Source: Paragonimus skrjabini miyazakii (Eukaryota; Platyhelminthes; Trematoda; Plagiorchiida; Troglotrematidae). Taken from it: a stretch of DNA of 64,000 nt. Positions within the stretch are counted from its first letter, which is position 1. Each line of letters begins with the position of its first letter. The stretch is from positions 107,871 through 171,870 of the forward strand of contig JTDE01000206.1 of NCBI GenBank assembly GCA_014338405.1. The letters run 5' to 3'. The notes under the pieces were generated by a model. It was not told where the DNA came from. It saw only the letters and a program-made list of their open reading frames with translations, and ran no database searches. The position numbers and the translations under genes are program-made. Positions 10,801 to 25,603 of this stretch are shown here, piece by piece.

Positions 10801-13616
10801 CCACAAATTAAAAACCCATCCGTTAGACATGGCAGCGGCTTGTCTGAACGTTCAATCTTCTCTACCAATAATTTGTGCCCAGTTGCGATTAGGCTGACTA
10901 AAAAGGCACACATTAAAATAAACAAGACCTTATACTATCTTCCAACACATTGGAATTGTTCCTTAATTGTTTTTTTACAACATATCATTATGTTTTACGA
11001 TCGTCGGAAATTCATCCATCACGTACAGTAAAACTTCGCAACTGGACTTAACTTGAAGACCATTAAAGATTAGAGAAGCGTCCAGTGTAGTAGACCAACT
11101 TGTTGATAACCATCTTTGTTAATACACACATATACACATGCAAGGGGAGGAATAGAATCAGAGTTAATGATATCCCAAGACAACTGCTACAGTTGTTTGA
11201 ATCGGTTAACTAACCATCTATAAACACACCATGTTTAAGCATACCCATAACAAAACCACTTCTGAAGGCTAAATCCGACCAGTGCGTACAGTTGAATCGG
11301 TTGCCATGTGTGCGTGTCACCGTAACCAGCAATCACAGCTCAGTGCATTCGCATATTCGGTCAACTATTCAAAATGCCTGACCACCCGAGCAATCCCCTA
11401 GTCTGTTAACCTGCTCCTTCATTATTGTGTACACACAATCAAACAATGTTTGGACGACCGTCGTGTATTTCATAGGAGATAAAATCTATACACTTTTGGT
11501 CCGTTGACGTTTACCTGTCTGGAAGAACGAAAAATCTTTCAATCCACTCGTTTTTTGAGTGGCGTCGTGCGAAGAACAGTAATGAAGGACACAGAGGATT
11601 TAGGAAGTTTTAACTCCGTAGTGTTGACTAAACATCGACAGAAACCCAGTACAAGCCATATCTGTAAGAAATGCACTCACATGATTTGGATTACTACAAA
11701 AAGGGAAGAAATATTTGTAATAAGCAATCCCGTTGTGGCAAGTACAACATCAGCTAAAATACTCCAAATATAGGCAGACTGTCTGGTAATGAACCAATGG
11801 TTTCCGACTGTCGTGTTACCTTACGAACAATTGCATCACTCAGCGCAATAGTCTAAACAGCAAAGTGACGGCAAACTCGACTTTGCTTGCATCCGGTAGC
11901 TACATAAGTACAGCAGAACCCATGCCACTTCATTGGCTAGTTACTTTGGCAATTAGTGAAACCGCTTATGTATATATATAGGCGGTATTTATATACATAT
12001 TTATAACGTTGCTAGAAATAGCGGTTATCAGGAGACCTGATAAATACTTTAAACTACTGTCTATCGTAAACCGACAACTGACGTCATTCTCAAGTTCGAA
12101 AGAAACCATTCAACCTGCCACCTCAAAGGTTGTGTGCGAACACTACCTCTACACGCAAACACGCAATGTAGCTTATCCGAACAGAGAAGAGTGTTCAAAC
12201 CGTTTGCCTGTAATGGGTACTCCAGTAGTTTAACAAAACAATCTATCATACGATTCATAAGAACTGAATAAAGGGGACAAAAGCGCGGATAACAATAATA
12301 TACATTCACGGTACATCTGAAACAGCACAAAGGATATTCCAACAGCTGGGCATCCAAGTACCACACAAGTCGAACTCAACAGGCCGTTCAACTTTGGTGA
12401 GTGCTCGGTATTGTGTGGAACCACATCAACAATCTGGCGTTGTCTACACGATTCCATCTCTCATGTGTGACCAACTGTATGGGAGAGACAGGCAAACAGT
12501 CGCGCACACGCAAGCAAGAACAGATTAACGAATAGACTAGTCGACCCGAGATAACAACTATGGCATCACGGCGCAGACACAGGTCAACAGGTCAATATGG
12601 ATCATACGAAATTGATCACGCGAGCAAGAATGAAAGGAAAGCTGTTCGTACGGGAATTATCTATTCACGAAATTCATTTAATCGACACGTGGACATAGAC
12701 AGCCACTCTATCAACGTCGTTGATGTTGTAACGAAACAAGCGGAAACGGGCTGAATGGCGAACACGATGAACGGCATAACAGTCTCAATCTAACAATCAC
12801 TTACTTTGAAGAATACAACAATCTTCATGTTAAATGTATGCTTAAGCATCATTTCGCCCACTCTTTCCAATTGCTTATGCAAAATGTAGTATAAACATAT
12901 GGACTTGTGAGGGCCTATGGACAAACTTTTCAAAGTGATCACTCATTATGTGATCGAAAGTAACGATAACGGATATCTATGTAAATATAAGGTGCTTACA
13001 TTCACTGAACCAAACACTATTCATGAATTCACCTGTATCTGGGTTTTGGATTAAGCTGACCGCATAGTGAGGGTACTAAACACTGCCATCTCACAGCATC
13101 TCTCCAAATGCTTTTGGTGAAACCGTAAACAGTGCAGTTACAAAACGTCTACAAGAATTTGACTATCAAGTAGATCCCGTAAAAGAATTCCGTGTTCTGT
13201 CGGACAATGAACAATTAACCTTTAGCTCTTCCAGGAGCGCTTGTTATACACCGTTAGAAACCATTGGTATGCGTCCAGAAACAGATGGTAGTGAACTTAT
13301 CGTTACCTTGGCAACACGTTACATTGGTTACACGTTCTTCTTATTCTTGTTTCTTCGTCCTTATTATTATTTTCCACCTTATATGTACATCCATATATAT
13401 ACTAATTATTTTCGATCAGATGACCGAATGATGGTTGATCACTTTGAAAATTTTCTTTGTAGGCTGCCACATGTTCAATTGTTTGTACATCATATCACGT
13501 ATGTAACTGGAAAGACCGAATGAAATGGTGCATGACGGTTGTTACATTCTACAAATTTATTCGGGGACAATATTGCCTCCAATCGTTCGCTTGTTTGATA
13601 AGGAATCCTAGTCTGA
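7877..13616. other. Non-coding stretch, nothing firmly recognised
   Basis: AT-rich, stops in all frames, no open frame above about 100 codons. A CA-rich patch lies near 8215-8250. A B-box-like GGTTCGAACTC occurs at about 9926-9936 without a convincing A-box. A short AT-rich patch lies at about 11970-12005. No gene is recognised. Confidence 0.55.
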
Positions 13617-13643
13617 ATATATATATATATATATATATATATA
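13617..13643. repeat. (AT)n microsatellite
   Basis: About 13 uninterrupted AT units, read directly from the sequence. Length is likely polymorphic. Confidence 0.95.
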
Positions 13644-16194
13644 AACAATTCTGAATCAAGAGAATCACATTGCATGGTCAGTGTGACATTTTAGCAATAT
13701 TATAGACATTTCCGACACTGATATGCTATTGTTGAAGTGTTTGTATGTGTGCATATGGAATTTCACGTTCCAAACTAGAATTACATTATTTATTCAGCAT
13801 AAGTTTAGCGACAAACATTCCGTCATCTGCGCCAACAACATCGCTTGTTGCAGATGGAATCCCAACGTTCTTAGTTTATGCTAGGTTATACGGGCAAATG
13901 ACAAATGAAATCGAAATTGTGACCATGTTTTTCATCGCATTTGGTTCGAAACTTCCAAAACAATATTTACTTTATGTGAGTTAAAGAAACTGGCAAAACA
14001 TTGAGTTGGGGGGGCTAACATCCGAACAGATATTAAAAGATAGTCTAGAAGCGCGTGAAATTATTCTGTTTTCTTCAGATTCAACAAATTCATTGCAGAC
14101 GTAATGGGCACTTGCAGAAACAGCAAGGGTACTCAGTCTACTGTAATTATCGCTAGTGACAGGTTTTACGTGGTTAAAGTTCGGAAATTACTGATAACGT
14201 AACCATTTAAGATATTGAAACTGAAGGAATCTTTCCGCATTTCCCGCAGTTGTTCATGAAATCTGCATTGAGTTACTGATTCCAAGGGGTCTGAAATAAG
14301 GGACAAAAATAACTTATAACTATCATTTTTAAAGCAGTATTTTGGAAAGTGACCCTCACACTTGATGCGTGGCAACAACATCGAAACCGGTCGAGCAATA
14401 TTGATAAATTCTTAACGATAACCACAAACATATACGCACTTATACTGCCTTGTTCGGTAAAAGTGTTTTGTCGCTTCCAGAGCGGTTATACGGAATATTT
14501 TGCGTTAGCATCAAGTACTGATGTTCTTTATAAGGTGTTTGAGTTTGTTGATAACAGCGTGATTTGCTGACGCTGAGTGACGAAAACGCGACTACGGTTA
14601 TAATGAGTGTAACCAACTATAGTGTATAACATAATTTTGTGATGTAGCTTTTACTTGTATGAGCTCTAAATGGAGTGTTGGATTTGAAAACATTTGGAAG
14701 TATTGAAAACAGAAATAATTGAACCACATCGTGTGCCAATGTTGAGTATCACACATGCGTACCAAATTTGGAAGTGGCACTGTTAAGATGGTTAGAATGA
14801 GTTGAAACGGTAGACAGGAGTAAACGTACCAAGTTATTTGTAGTAGTTTCTTTCCAATACATTATTTTTCCAAAGTTTATTAGAAAAACACAAATGATTG
14901 AGAAACGTTCGCGATGTACAACTCCCTACTGTGTATGAGATTGGTTAGAAACTAGCCTGCGCATCTCAATTTGATCAGAGGTTAGCAACACTGAAATCGA
15001 TTTGTAAATTACTGATGTTTGTAGTCTATCGTCATCTGTAAACTTAACCCTGTCAACCATCAACACTCAATATCCCCACGTTTCAAAATGTGGCTATTTC
15101 CTCGTTTATTCGGGTCGAATGGTATGTTCCCTTGTGAATACAACAACTCGTAGGAACGAATGATTTATTGAAAGTGCACTATTTTGAACAAAAAACCTGT
15201 CGACATTTTTAGTGATTCCAGACAAATCTGACCCCGAGGACATAATACAGTTCCCAAGACACACATTCATCTTGGATGAAAATCACGTGATGCTGTAGTG
15301 AATGTTCGCAAAAGCAAACATTTGTTGGTCCTTTTGAATAATTTATATGCACTTGGCTGGCGATCGCCAGTATGTTCTAACAATTAATATGTAATATGCC
15401 GGGCACAAGAGTAAAACTTTTTGTTTTCTCTCATTTGTTCATCTCCGGTCACGTGATAAAACAGTACAAAGAAGAATCCAATATTTGCATAGCCTTATCA
15501 TAATATTACGATTCCGGTAGACATTATGGGTGTCATACCCAGAACTTACAGTTCCTAATGCTTATTCATGAGATAGCTATTGTTACCAAAAGGAAATCAT
15601 TGTGCATCTGTATGTGGTACTGTTCAACATACACAACAGTTAAACAGATGAATTTTCACACTAAATCATTCAAGTTTTGTCTGAGTTGATTCCACTTGCA
15701 ATTGTATCTGTTAGAAAAGTGTGAAATAATCAAAAGTGAAATTCAGATTTCTTCCTGCTGTTGCTTATAACTTGAACACTAGTAACTTCATAATTATCTT
15801 ACTAATTATATGAAAACAGAAGGTGCAACCAGTATTGGTGTAATTGTTTGAAATAGTCTTTCAATCACATCAATTTCTGATGTGCTAAATAGTTGCAGAT
15901 AGGAAAAACATACTGAGCGTTCCTTAACAGAAAACTCCATATTGTTTGTAGGCAATATTCAACAAAAATATATTAGGAAAATGGAACAACTTCATAGTTG
16001 TTGCCAACTTGTACTCGTACTGCGTTCCCAATGGCATTATATTCGTATTCGTGGATAGTATAACTGAATAGAATTTTGACTCATGAGATGAATGAATAAC
16101 AGCTTAACGGTTTCAGTCAATATAATCGCGTTGAAAACCATGACTAATTTTAAGTGGATATACCTATGCCGTGTCATTCACAATTTTCCATTGG
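13644..16194. other. Non-coding stretch, nothing recognised
   Basis: AT-rich, only short open frames (at most 79 codons), none resembling a known family. Confidence 0.55.
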
Positions 16195-16300
16195 TTCCGA
16201 TTGGTCTAACGACTAAGACATTTTTGTCTATGCATATTCAACGCGGTTCAAGTGCAAACAACCTATGAGTACTGTGAAATCCGATCCGTGAGAACTTGCG
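16195..16300 (+). promoter_or_regulatory. Possible pol III (A-box/B-box) head of a repeat next to the gap
   Basis: TTGGTCTAACGACTAAGACA (16201-16220) resembles a tRNA A-box and CGGTTCAAGTGC (about 16244-16255) resembles a B-box, at tRNA-like spacing. The following GTGCAAAC and CCGATCCG words also occur in the pol III-like head of the hammerhead element near 49550 (minus strand). The sequence runs into the assembly gap, so the body of the element cannot be seen. It could be a tRNA-derived SINE head or a chance resemblance. Confidence 0.3.
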
Positions 16301-16311
16301 CACTTCATTAA

Positions 16312-16411
16312 NNNNNNNNNNNNNNNNNNNNNNNNNNNNNNNNNNNNNNNNNNNNNNNNNNNNNNNNNNNNNNNNNNNNNNNNNNNNNNNNNNNNNNNNN
16401 NNNNNNNNNNN
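16312..16411. other. Assembly gap (100 N)
   Basis: Exactly 100 N, the usual arbitrary gap length, so the true missing length is unknown. Open frames drawn through the gap are meaningless. Confidence 0.99.
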
Positions 16412-19400
16412 GAAGCGACAGATTGTCACTTCTACCTCCCTGTCGGCGGAGGGCGTAGCGACAAGTTTGATCAGTGCGGCATACCATCTTGTAGGCAAAA
16501 AGGTGGTACGGTGTTGACACCGTCGACTGACTGGGCCACGTGACTTACACATATGTGATAGTCAGTTGGTGGGCAGAATCTGGGTCAGTGTGTATATCAA
16601 TAAGCTTCATGGTATGGGGACAACAAAGGTAAACATTAGCCCATATATTCTTTGCATTGCGCGCTACGTCTTTGTAAGCACATATTTAAACAGGGGAGTT
16701 AGTTTTACTAAGCTCAGAAGTAAGAATTCCGGAATCAGATGTATGGCAGTGCGATCATTGCGCGGCTTGTCTGTCAAGTTGTTAAGGAAACCTCCTCATT
16801 GAGCTCTGTACCAACAAACGGAGTGAGTGATGACCATGATAGCAGTTCAGTCCAGATCTAACATCCACCTAAACCACAAGGGACTATACACTAACGAAAG
16901 ACAACTATCACAAGTGATGCATACCTTTAGTACGAATTATGACCGACCAGAATTGGAGGTCATTGGTTTTGAGGCTATAACATTAAAAGAAGCTGTACAT
17001 TTGACTCAACAATTTTCATACAGATCTTCACAAACAGTGAAACAAAATAGCCGTCTGGCCGAAAACCGATGGACCTGATTAGATTCAATAAATTCTAAAT
17101 GGAATACAATTTTCTTGAAAGTCTACTAATACTTAAAACTAAAAAACTAATAAACAGACTACATTTTGCGTCTCACTGCTATACCAAGTACAATGCAACA
17201 CCTTACAGTTTGTTAGTTTACAATGACTACAAGTATGCGAGTTGAAATTCGGTTGCATCAGAGAAGTGTAGGCCGTAGGAATGAAGAGTGATTTCATCCC
17301 CAATCCCAAAGCAGCCACTGTAGTATCCTGGAAGATGGCCATTCAAAATCAAATGTTTTTTGTAACACTGCTGCCGCTGCTTAATAAAGCCATAGCTACA
17401 GGATAGTAGTTGATGTTTGGGTCGTGATAAGGAGAGAGCACTAGTATTGAACGACGTTGTGAAGGTCAGTGGTCGATAATCCTATATAGAAATGTCTGTC
17501 TATGTTATTAAGAACAGTTGCATGATCCCTGCTGTAGGTAGTGAATGAGATAGGTCATTGGCAAGGAGCTTTATGTGTCTTTACGGCCATTCTGCTATGA
17601 ATAGTATGTCGACGTAACACCGACAATAGGGTATATTTCATATTTTGGTACGGTCTATTATTATCGCTGCAACTGAGTAGTATCTGTTAAGACACTTCAT
17701 CACCCACATAATTTGTGTTAGTGCTAAAAAACATATGCAGTTATTTTTTTCTACACAGTTGTATATGCAATACAAACACGGTCATTTCAGTTGTTTCTTG
17801 CTGGAATTTTTTCTATGTTGTGGGTCGCCTTTGTTAAAATCCACTTAGGTAATGCTGTGCCAGGTACACATTTCATTTGGACAAAGCCGATCAATCTTCC
17901 GCTACTGGGACTGTATGTAACAGTCAAAACTGGTGATTTCAGATTCAGTACAATTTTTTTCCGTAGTAGATGTAAATTTTTAAGTTCTTAGCAAACAAAA
18001 CTTATCGCGTATGGCTGGGCATGTGCATTCATGGCAAATAATATGTTCACATTATTTCATATGCTTAGACTATCGTTGAGATAATACAACTAAATGCTAT
18101 GCTGACCCAAAACTTTCATCCACTATCAGCTAAAGGCGAGTAAATAAGAAACGGTAGATACGTTACACATAGTTGGTACTACCACGAGGCCAGTTTCTAT
18201 TTCTGTTCAGTCGGATTGGAAAGGCTTCTTTCTAAAGAATTTTTTGATCACAAACATATCTGCTATCGGTGGATAACAAAGCCGCTCGCTTCTGTTGTGA
18301 TATTGTCGCGCCACACATGTTCTGATTGATAGAAACTCGAGGCCGGATGATAAAATATGGTTCTTCACATGTTGAAAGGAGTATAATTCATCTATTGCTG
18401 AGAAGCTTATGTGGTTCATCAGTCGTTTACGTGAAATCTGTTAAGATCGCAGTGCTTACATACTTCAATGTAATTTCCTGTCAGAGGCCTATGGAAAAGT
18501 TTTTCTTTTTAAGTGACTGGTTGGGTTACACAGCAATGTTTGTTTGTAACAAAAGCCCATGACATAGTAACAGATGGAGCATTTTTTAATGCAGATTTCT
18601 TAGTTGTATACGTAATATGGTACTGAAAATATGAAGTGGCGAAAATAAACACTTGTATATCTTCTTTAACATTCCCGCATAGCGAGTTTGCATAGTATTC
18701 TTAAAGCTGGATGTGAATATAACTTAGTTGCTGAAAATCGCAACAATATTTATTGCTGTCTCAGTCGAACAATCTAAGACAAGGATTTGAAAACTAAATT
18801 TGTCACTCTTTGAAAACTTAAGTAAACCGTGTTAGTTTCTCAGCTAGACTACAAAGTTTGCCTAACGTATTTGTTGCGTAACGTGGACAAAACGATAGAT
18901 CAGAAACAAATATTTAGCTTGAAAGTGGAGCAGTCCACATTAGGCCGGCTGTCGACTAGTGTTGGCCACGAAGGCTATTGAATACTAATAGTGTGTGAGT
19001 AAATTGATGGCACGTTGAACCATCAACGTCAATGCTTCCCGGTCTATTTAGTTCATCTGGTGTTCGCTTGTTTGTCAGGCGAAAATGAACTCATACATTA
19101 ACATGACTGCAGATAGTACGTGATGAACTATGTACACGCATGTCCCCGGAATATTAAAACCTAAGTATAACATAACTATCATATACCACCAGTAATCATG
19201 CGATCATGTACCAGGTTCTCCACCAGGAATATTTGCTGATTAGAACAAAATTGTACAAAAGTGTTTGACAAACTTAGCAGCGATTTTCTAGATAGGTGAT
19301 CGCATTCTTTATCTTCGTTCTATTTTTGTGTTTAAGATGATGCCTGACAGACCGTTGCCACCTAACATCAAAACACTCTATTGAGTTAAACACTTCGGAT

Positions 19401-22400
19401 TTTATGATTACATACCAGTTGGTAGAACAGAATAACTCAAAGCAGCAATCCTACAGAAAGAATGTTAAGAAAAATAGGGTCTGCGTTTAGCGTTCCGAAC
19501 TACTCAGTCCACTAGCTGAATTCAAATGAAGTGAAAGTATTGGAATGCATACAAATTCTTGGGGTTTCAAAGCAAGCTAGTTTTGAATTTTATAACAATG
19601 AATGGTTGGTCTACTCTAACGCGGATAGAAATGATTTCGACTTTAGTGATCTCAAGATAGACATCAATCTGTTTACCAATACTCAGCATCAACGGTTTTT
19701 ATAAGGTAAAACGTCAACGGATCAACTGTCCTTCGAAAAATATCCTTGCCGTTCTTGAAAGTGGCATAATCCGCTCGAATAAACGCACCGTTTCTTTAGC
19801 ACCTAAAAATTCAACGTCTATTCAAAAATCTATATGAGCTTCGATAACATACGAGTATAGTCTAATGTTTTGACGGGTCATAAGTCAAACTGAATATCTT
19901 CCAAAATATGATGTAGGCAGTGAACTGGTATTATTCATAGACGGATGATACCCACTGAGGAGAAGGTATCCGAACGAAGAGGATACCCGCTAATGGAGGT
20001 GATATGCGCAAATCACAACGTGATCACATTCCCAGGGCCTAACATGACTGCCCACCCTGCAAGAAACCCACGAAGCGAACCTACATGCCAAGAATAACAA
20101 GGTGAAAACAACGGTGAGTTTGTCACTTAAACAGCAGTTACTACAGCGGTCGAACAGTAATACAACACTTCCTGGATTTTTCAGTTTTGTTGTTGTATGA
20201 TATGATTTGGTATGATTGACTACATGCTTAACTGATTCAGACATTATTTTTTGAAAATTGGCAAACAAGAGAGTTTGACACGATTCACTGAACGATCACT
20301 GTTTGCTGTAGCTTAAATGTCCCACAATAGGGTCAATCGATCTCTCATAAACGTAAAAGAGATGTCTACTAATTAAAACCGATTCTACCTCAGGCCTGAA
20401 TTATTTGGGAGAGGAAGGCTACTTTCTGGCGATAAACTCTATATCAAATCGCATTTATACAGGCTGCAGCCAAATAGTTTCTACGCAATTACCGTGCAGT
20501 TAGGTTTCGCTTTTTTACACCCAACACTGCTGAAATTAGGAGTCTCGAACCAGGAATTTGTACCTGAACGCGGTTTTATGTCAAATGGAATGAAGCGGAA
20601 TGACCGTTTCACTCCCCTGCTGGGACATTTTTGTATGCTGTTCCATTCCAGAGGCAAGCAATTTCTAGTCTGGTGTTTATTCCTACTGTCTCTTTCTGTC
20701 AAACAAACAAGTACGGCGATCGCTAGCAAGGGTGATCGAAAGTCGTACCGAACAGGTTATACATATTACCCACCGGTGGCATGGGTAGACCACACCACAT
20801 GTCAGTCTACATTGAGGTTTGTCGTATGGGCCTCACATGTGTGTATGTGTGTTATACATGCATTACAGTCCAGTGTGATAGATTCAGGAAACTTAATGGA
20901 CTAGTTTGTTTGGATAGTGTTCCACTTCACTGACATGTTTAATAGTTTTATGACCAAATCACATATCTGATTGCGTTCAACATGTCAAGTGTTAACCTAC
21001 TGGGGCGCGTTGCTAAATTTTGAGCATATGCATACAGTGATTGACCGAAATGTATAATCAACACTGAGCGATAAGACTATTAAGTACGTCCAATTAATCC
21101 ATGAACTCACTAGTATAATCAGACCGAACCCATTCGTTATACAGATTTTCACTTCCTCTGAAGATAACGCTAATGTATGTTTTATGGGACATTATTTATT
21201 TTCTGCTGACTGGTGTATTAAAATTGACGGAATGACAGAGCATAGGTTGGAATGAATCTACGAACTGAGTGTGATCTCAATCATGAAACAGTAAATTGGT
21301 TAATCGGTAATGCTTAATTCCTGACACAGGAAATACATCGTGCCGGATGGTAATACGCAAGATATATTAGACGTAAGTAAGTAAAGTGATAGAAAAATAA
21401 CGGGTTATAAATCATGTCTATATAGACAGTGTGCAGTTAAAAACCAGAACCAGTAAATATGTGGTTGTATATTTTGCGACCTAAACTGCTCGAGCTCTCG
21501 TATCTGAGTGTAGACAGCCTCACAGTATCACAGGTAACCTACAACAATCAACCTGCTGAAGTATCACACCTTTCAGAGAGTTCAAACACTTCAATCAAAC
21601 CAATCTCATTTTGCTCACTTTTCTGCATTACGCAAGTGTATCACAGAGCAGTTTAAAAAGTAGCGCACTGTAACTTGTTCCCAGTTTCGACTCTGACATG
21701 TGTACAGGTTCATTTTGTTACAAGTGTTGGGATCAAATACAGTTGGTCTGAGGCTGTCCAGCATGCGCAGATTCCATAGCGTGAGATAGCATATACCTTA
21801 CAGTTTCGGTCATGTTAGTGTACCCAGATTATTTCGGGACTCAATCGTAAAACCTGTGATTTAAGAGTTTGCTACTTGACCTTATCAAAACAATGAACAA
21901 TACAACAGTAATCCTATTAAAAGTAAATAACGGAGAAATTTAAAAATTCGACTGATGCAAACTGTACCAAAAATGGCGTCATGTAGTATTACATTTCTAT
22001 TATTGAATTTTTCCAAATGGACACTGAACTTACACTCAGCAACTAATAGATAGAAAATGATCTTTGCGAAACCAATCAGAATACTGTATTATGACTGAAG
22101 CAACTGAAAAAACAGACTATAAGACTCAAATGCACAACTCGCACAATGAAAATATTTCACGTACACCCCTCGCGAGTTGGTAACATTCACATTGAGCGTG
22201 GCCATAGAAAAATGGTTGAAACGGAATAAAACTTTTTTATTTTTTGTGAACCAGTTGGAGTGTTTCTTTTGGTGTTTCTCCTCTGTTTAGGACATAATCA
22301 AGGGATTCTCTGCTATGCAAAATGATTTGAACCTACACTAAGTCTGCTGAGGCTGTTGCAACAAATCAATTCCGCGTATGCAGAACTGTCGGTGGAAGGT

Positions 22401-24599
22401 GTAATCTACTATATGTCCCAGAATTAACACCAAAAGAACTCGAGCTGAACTGAATTTCACATCATTTGGATGATTTTCTGATTTAAGAAAGCAGAAAACA
22501 ACAGTATATTCTTGTGCAATACGTATGAGTTACACGTAGGTTCAAACACAATCAAGGATGAAGGAAGCAAATAATCTTTCACAGAAATTATCTGCAACGG
22601 TCAGCTAGACTGGTATATGCAATCGATTAGATATACATAAAGTATTTATTCCGCAATCGCTTGTGCTCTGCGATGCAATCCACATAGGACAAAATAAGTT
22701 CGTCTGAATTTCAGCACACTTTTAATCTTGTGAAGTGGCTATGGTTACCAGACTCAATTAGTTTTTCGTATTTGTTAGAATGTGGTTTAGAGTTCAAATG
22801 GGATAAAAACGTGTTAACTGTCTACAGGAAAATTTCATGTTAATAATGATCATGACTTGAAGAAAATTACGATTTCGAAAGTCCTCATAGCATCTGTCGA
22901 CCCAACTGATCGCTAGCAAAGAGGATAGATGCCCTGTGAGAGCAACGTGGTGGAATCACTTTGTATTCGGTCATCCTGTAAGTTTAATAAAGCCTCGGCA
23001 ACATTGAAGATTCCACGCAATCTTGACGTACGTGTCCCTTATCTGAGGAAGGTGCTTAATAATCCACGAAAGAGGTTAACAATAGGGTCCTGTGAGTAGT
23101 GCGATGTTACGCAAAGACAGGTAATCTAGATTGATTTTTGCAATTCACTCTTTATGGAAACACCTGTTTGTGATGGGCAAGCTTCCAGGTATCTGCAATG
23201 CTGTCCACATACACCAGTGGCTGAGTCGATCTGTGGCTCAATAGTTTGGTTTTGTATGAAGCGAATTAATTCATGCGCGCACGATGGTCTGATTGCTTGA
23301 TATCGATCGAACCTTAAGGACAAAGTTGTTAACCGATTTTTGGCACGCTTCATCAGTATTTCCTGTTTGATTTATGAATTCATAAAATGGGATTTGTGGT
23401 TCACATATAGTCGTTGAAATTGGGGATCCGTTAAATCAAAAAGAATTTAATAACTGCATATAGTCACTGTTACAAAAGCGCACAGGTGCCGTGATGTTAC
23501 GGCAACAGGAATGGTCAGTAGTTATAGCGATTTTTATTGGAACGATTGCTGATGTGGTGAAAACTTTCGACTGTTATACCGACAGTTCATTGTTTGAGCT
23601 CACTTCTCATTCGTTCCGTCTTAGTGGGCCACACAAAGTAAAAGACCGGTCATTGAGTTAGAATCAAGAATCGCGCAACGCGAATAGTCCATATTTTTTC
23701 ATGCTTACTCCGTTATTCTGTAACTGATACTCGGAGTTATGGATCTGATGGCTTTTTCCATGATCGGACCACCTACCATTTAGTCAGTTCTAACCCTGGG
23801 AAGTCCGCCCTCACACAAGTTCCACATGCTCCGCAGATTTGATGAAGTAAACGTCCGTTCCTTTGCTAATGTTTACGTCAAAGATTTTCACATAAAACGC
23901 ATGTCAATAGTGCGATTAAAATTTGTTTTTTTTTTTACAACCTAGCGTGCTCATCACATTGACACACTGTTGAACAATTTCAAAGTGATCAGTGATAGTA
24001 CTAGTTATTTTCTCAAGATGGAGCACTAAAGCAAAGGATGAACCTACTGTTCGAACTCATATTCCTAACATCAGAATTTGAGTTAACTTTTCAGTAACTA
24101 TAGGTCATTATTTAACTAACGATGATCCGACGGGCTACCATAGTTCATAACCGTGTAGGGTAAAATTGACAGATACTAACTCAACTATATGGCACCCATA
24201 GTGGCCATTTTGAAATTAAAACGTCATAGCTATCCGTTTCACTTAAACTGGCAACTAGGTTGAGCTAAACTGCAATAACCAATAGCAATTCGTTGATCAG
24301 AAACATGATACCCGGCTTGGATCTGCTACGAGGAGAGATAGAAAGGATTAAAATAACGACTATTGTTTGTAGGGACATTACATGGGCAGGTATATATACT
24401 TTATTTTTTTGTGTAATGGGATTCGGACCTGTAAATCATCCTTTCTCTGCCCACCACACCGATTTAGGTTACCATGGCAAACTCCATTGGGAATGTCAGA
24501 TAAATGTCACCAAACCTTGTCATTAGGGTGTAGAAACTAATACAAAAGTGCACGGCTCCAATTAGGTTTGGCGGTAACTGTCACTTGCCTAATTTACAC
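16412..24599. other. Mostly non-coding; open-frame island at 20578-20904
   Basis: Just after the gap (16412-16800) the sequence is GC-richer and open in several frames, which suggests a repeat that may have caused the gap. At 20578-20904 a plus-strand frame with an ATG start has 108 codons and a hydrophobic stretch (FLVWCLFLLSLSV) mid-way. The minus strand is open there as well, and there is no recognisable domain or splice context, so I do not call it a gene. The rest is AT-rich with chance-length frames only. Confidence 0.45.
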
Positions 24600-25250
24600 T
24601 GCTTTAAACAAACGTTAGCGGACCCACCTAAGCGACCTTGGTAATTAGACAGACTGTGACATAAATAACATCACGTATGATTCAGCCGGGTGTATCCCGT
24701 GCAATTTGCGTCTGAGATGTAGCCATATAGGAGGGTGTGCCCTTTTCGTTACTAGTCCGAACGTAGCCCGACGGGACAAAATAACACCTTTAGGTATGGT
24801 AGAACGGATACGAAACACGTGACGCACTTAACGACTAGTTGTCAGTATCGGTTTTCACGACCCTCTATCTGATCAACGAAAGCATCTAGATGCAAAACAC
24901 CCAGCCGCGAATAGTCCGGACGATCTTGATTGGCAACGTCGCACCGGGTGCAGTCAGCTAGGGGAGACAATGGCGAGGCGGGGGGAGGGTAGTCGCCTAT
25001 GGTGAAACCGATCACGTAAAGTAGTTTCGCTTTGTCGCCCCAGTTTTTCGTAATCTATGCCAGGCTACTTCTATCAACCATGTGCATACCATACTGATGA
25101 CGAATGATCCGTATCAATCACCTAGTCATCGAGCCACTGAGCGCTTTGGTCAGTGAGGATGTGTCCGCGTCCGTCGTTCGTCGACTAGTCTCAACAACCA
25201 CCACGTATGTCCTGAAAGGGTCTGAAAAAACACCAGTTGGGATGGGATGA
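24600..25250. other. GC-richer island, possible old repeat
   Basis: Base composition rises clearly here (for example GGCGAGGCGGGGGGAGGG at about 24971-24988, plus many CG dinucleotides) compared with the AT-rich surroundings. A minus-strand frame at 24645-24827 is open for 60 codons. Nothing matches a family I recognise. It may be the remnant of a repeat or an unmethylated CpG-rich segment. Confidence 0.3.
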
Positions 25251-25603
25251 CTCAGATGCCGGATATTGGAGCCAGGCACAGAAAAATGTCAACCCTCAGC
25301 CCTTGCACACACAATAGTAGTCTTCTTTTGTATGGTGAAAACCACTGCAGAGAAAAAGTAAACCAGGGGGTGTGTGGTTGGTATAACAAGATGACCGAGC
25401 CCACTTGGTTGTCATCTGATACCAGATGGCATAAAGTTGAATTATTGGGGAACGCGTTGAAAACAAACCGTCTAATGCGAGATTGGGAGAAAGATGATCT
25501 GTCTACCTCACAGTATTATCGAAAATTTATGTGCTTGACTTCAGCTATTATACTGTCTCTCCCCCTGTCCACTTTCATGGCAACGGGAAGGGGCACAGGT
25601 TAA
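25247..25603 (+). other. Unidentified 118-codon open frame
   Basis: ATG-initiated frame of 118 codons directly after the GC-richer island. The predicted product is cysteine-poor and hydrophilic, with a short hydrophobic C-terminal part (SAIILSLPL), and I recognise no domain in it. In a genome with introns an isolated frame of this size is weak evidence for a gene. It may be part of the same repeat as the island, or chance. Confidence 0.2.

Noticed and set aside
16238..16552. Open frames of 70-104 codons crossing 16312-16411
   Set aside because: They run through the N gap and are artefacts of undefined bases.
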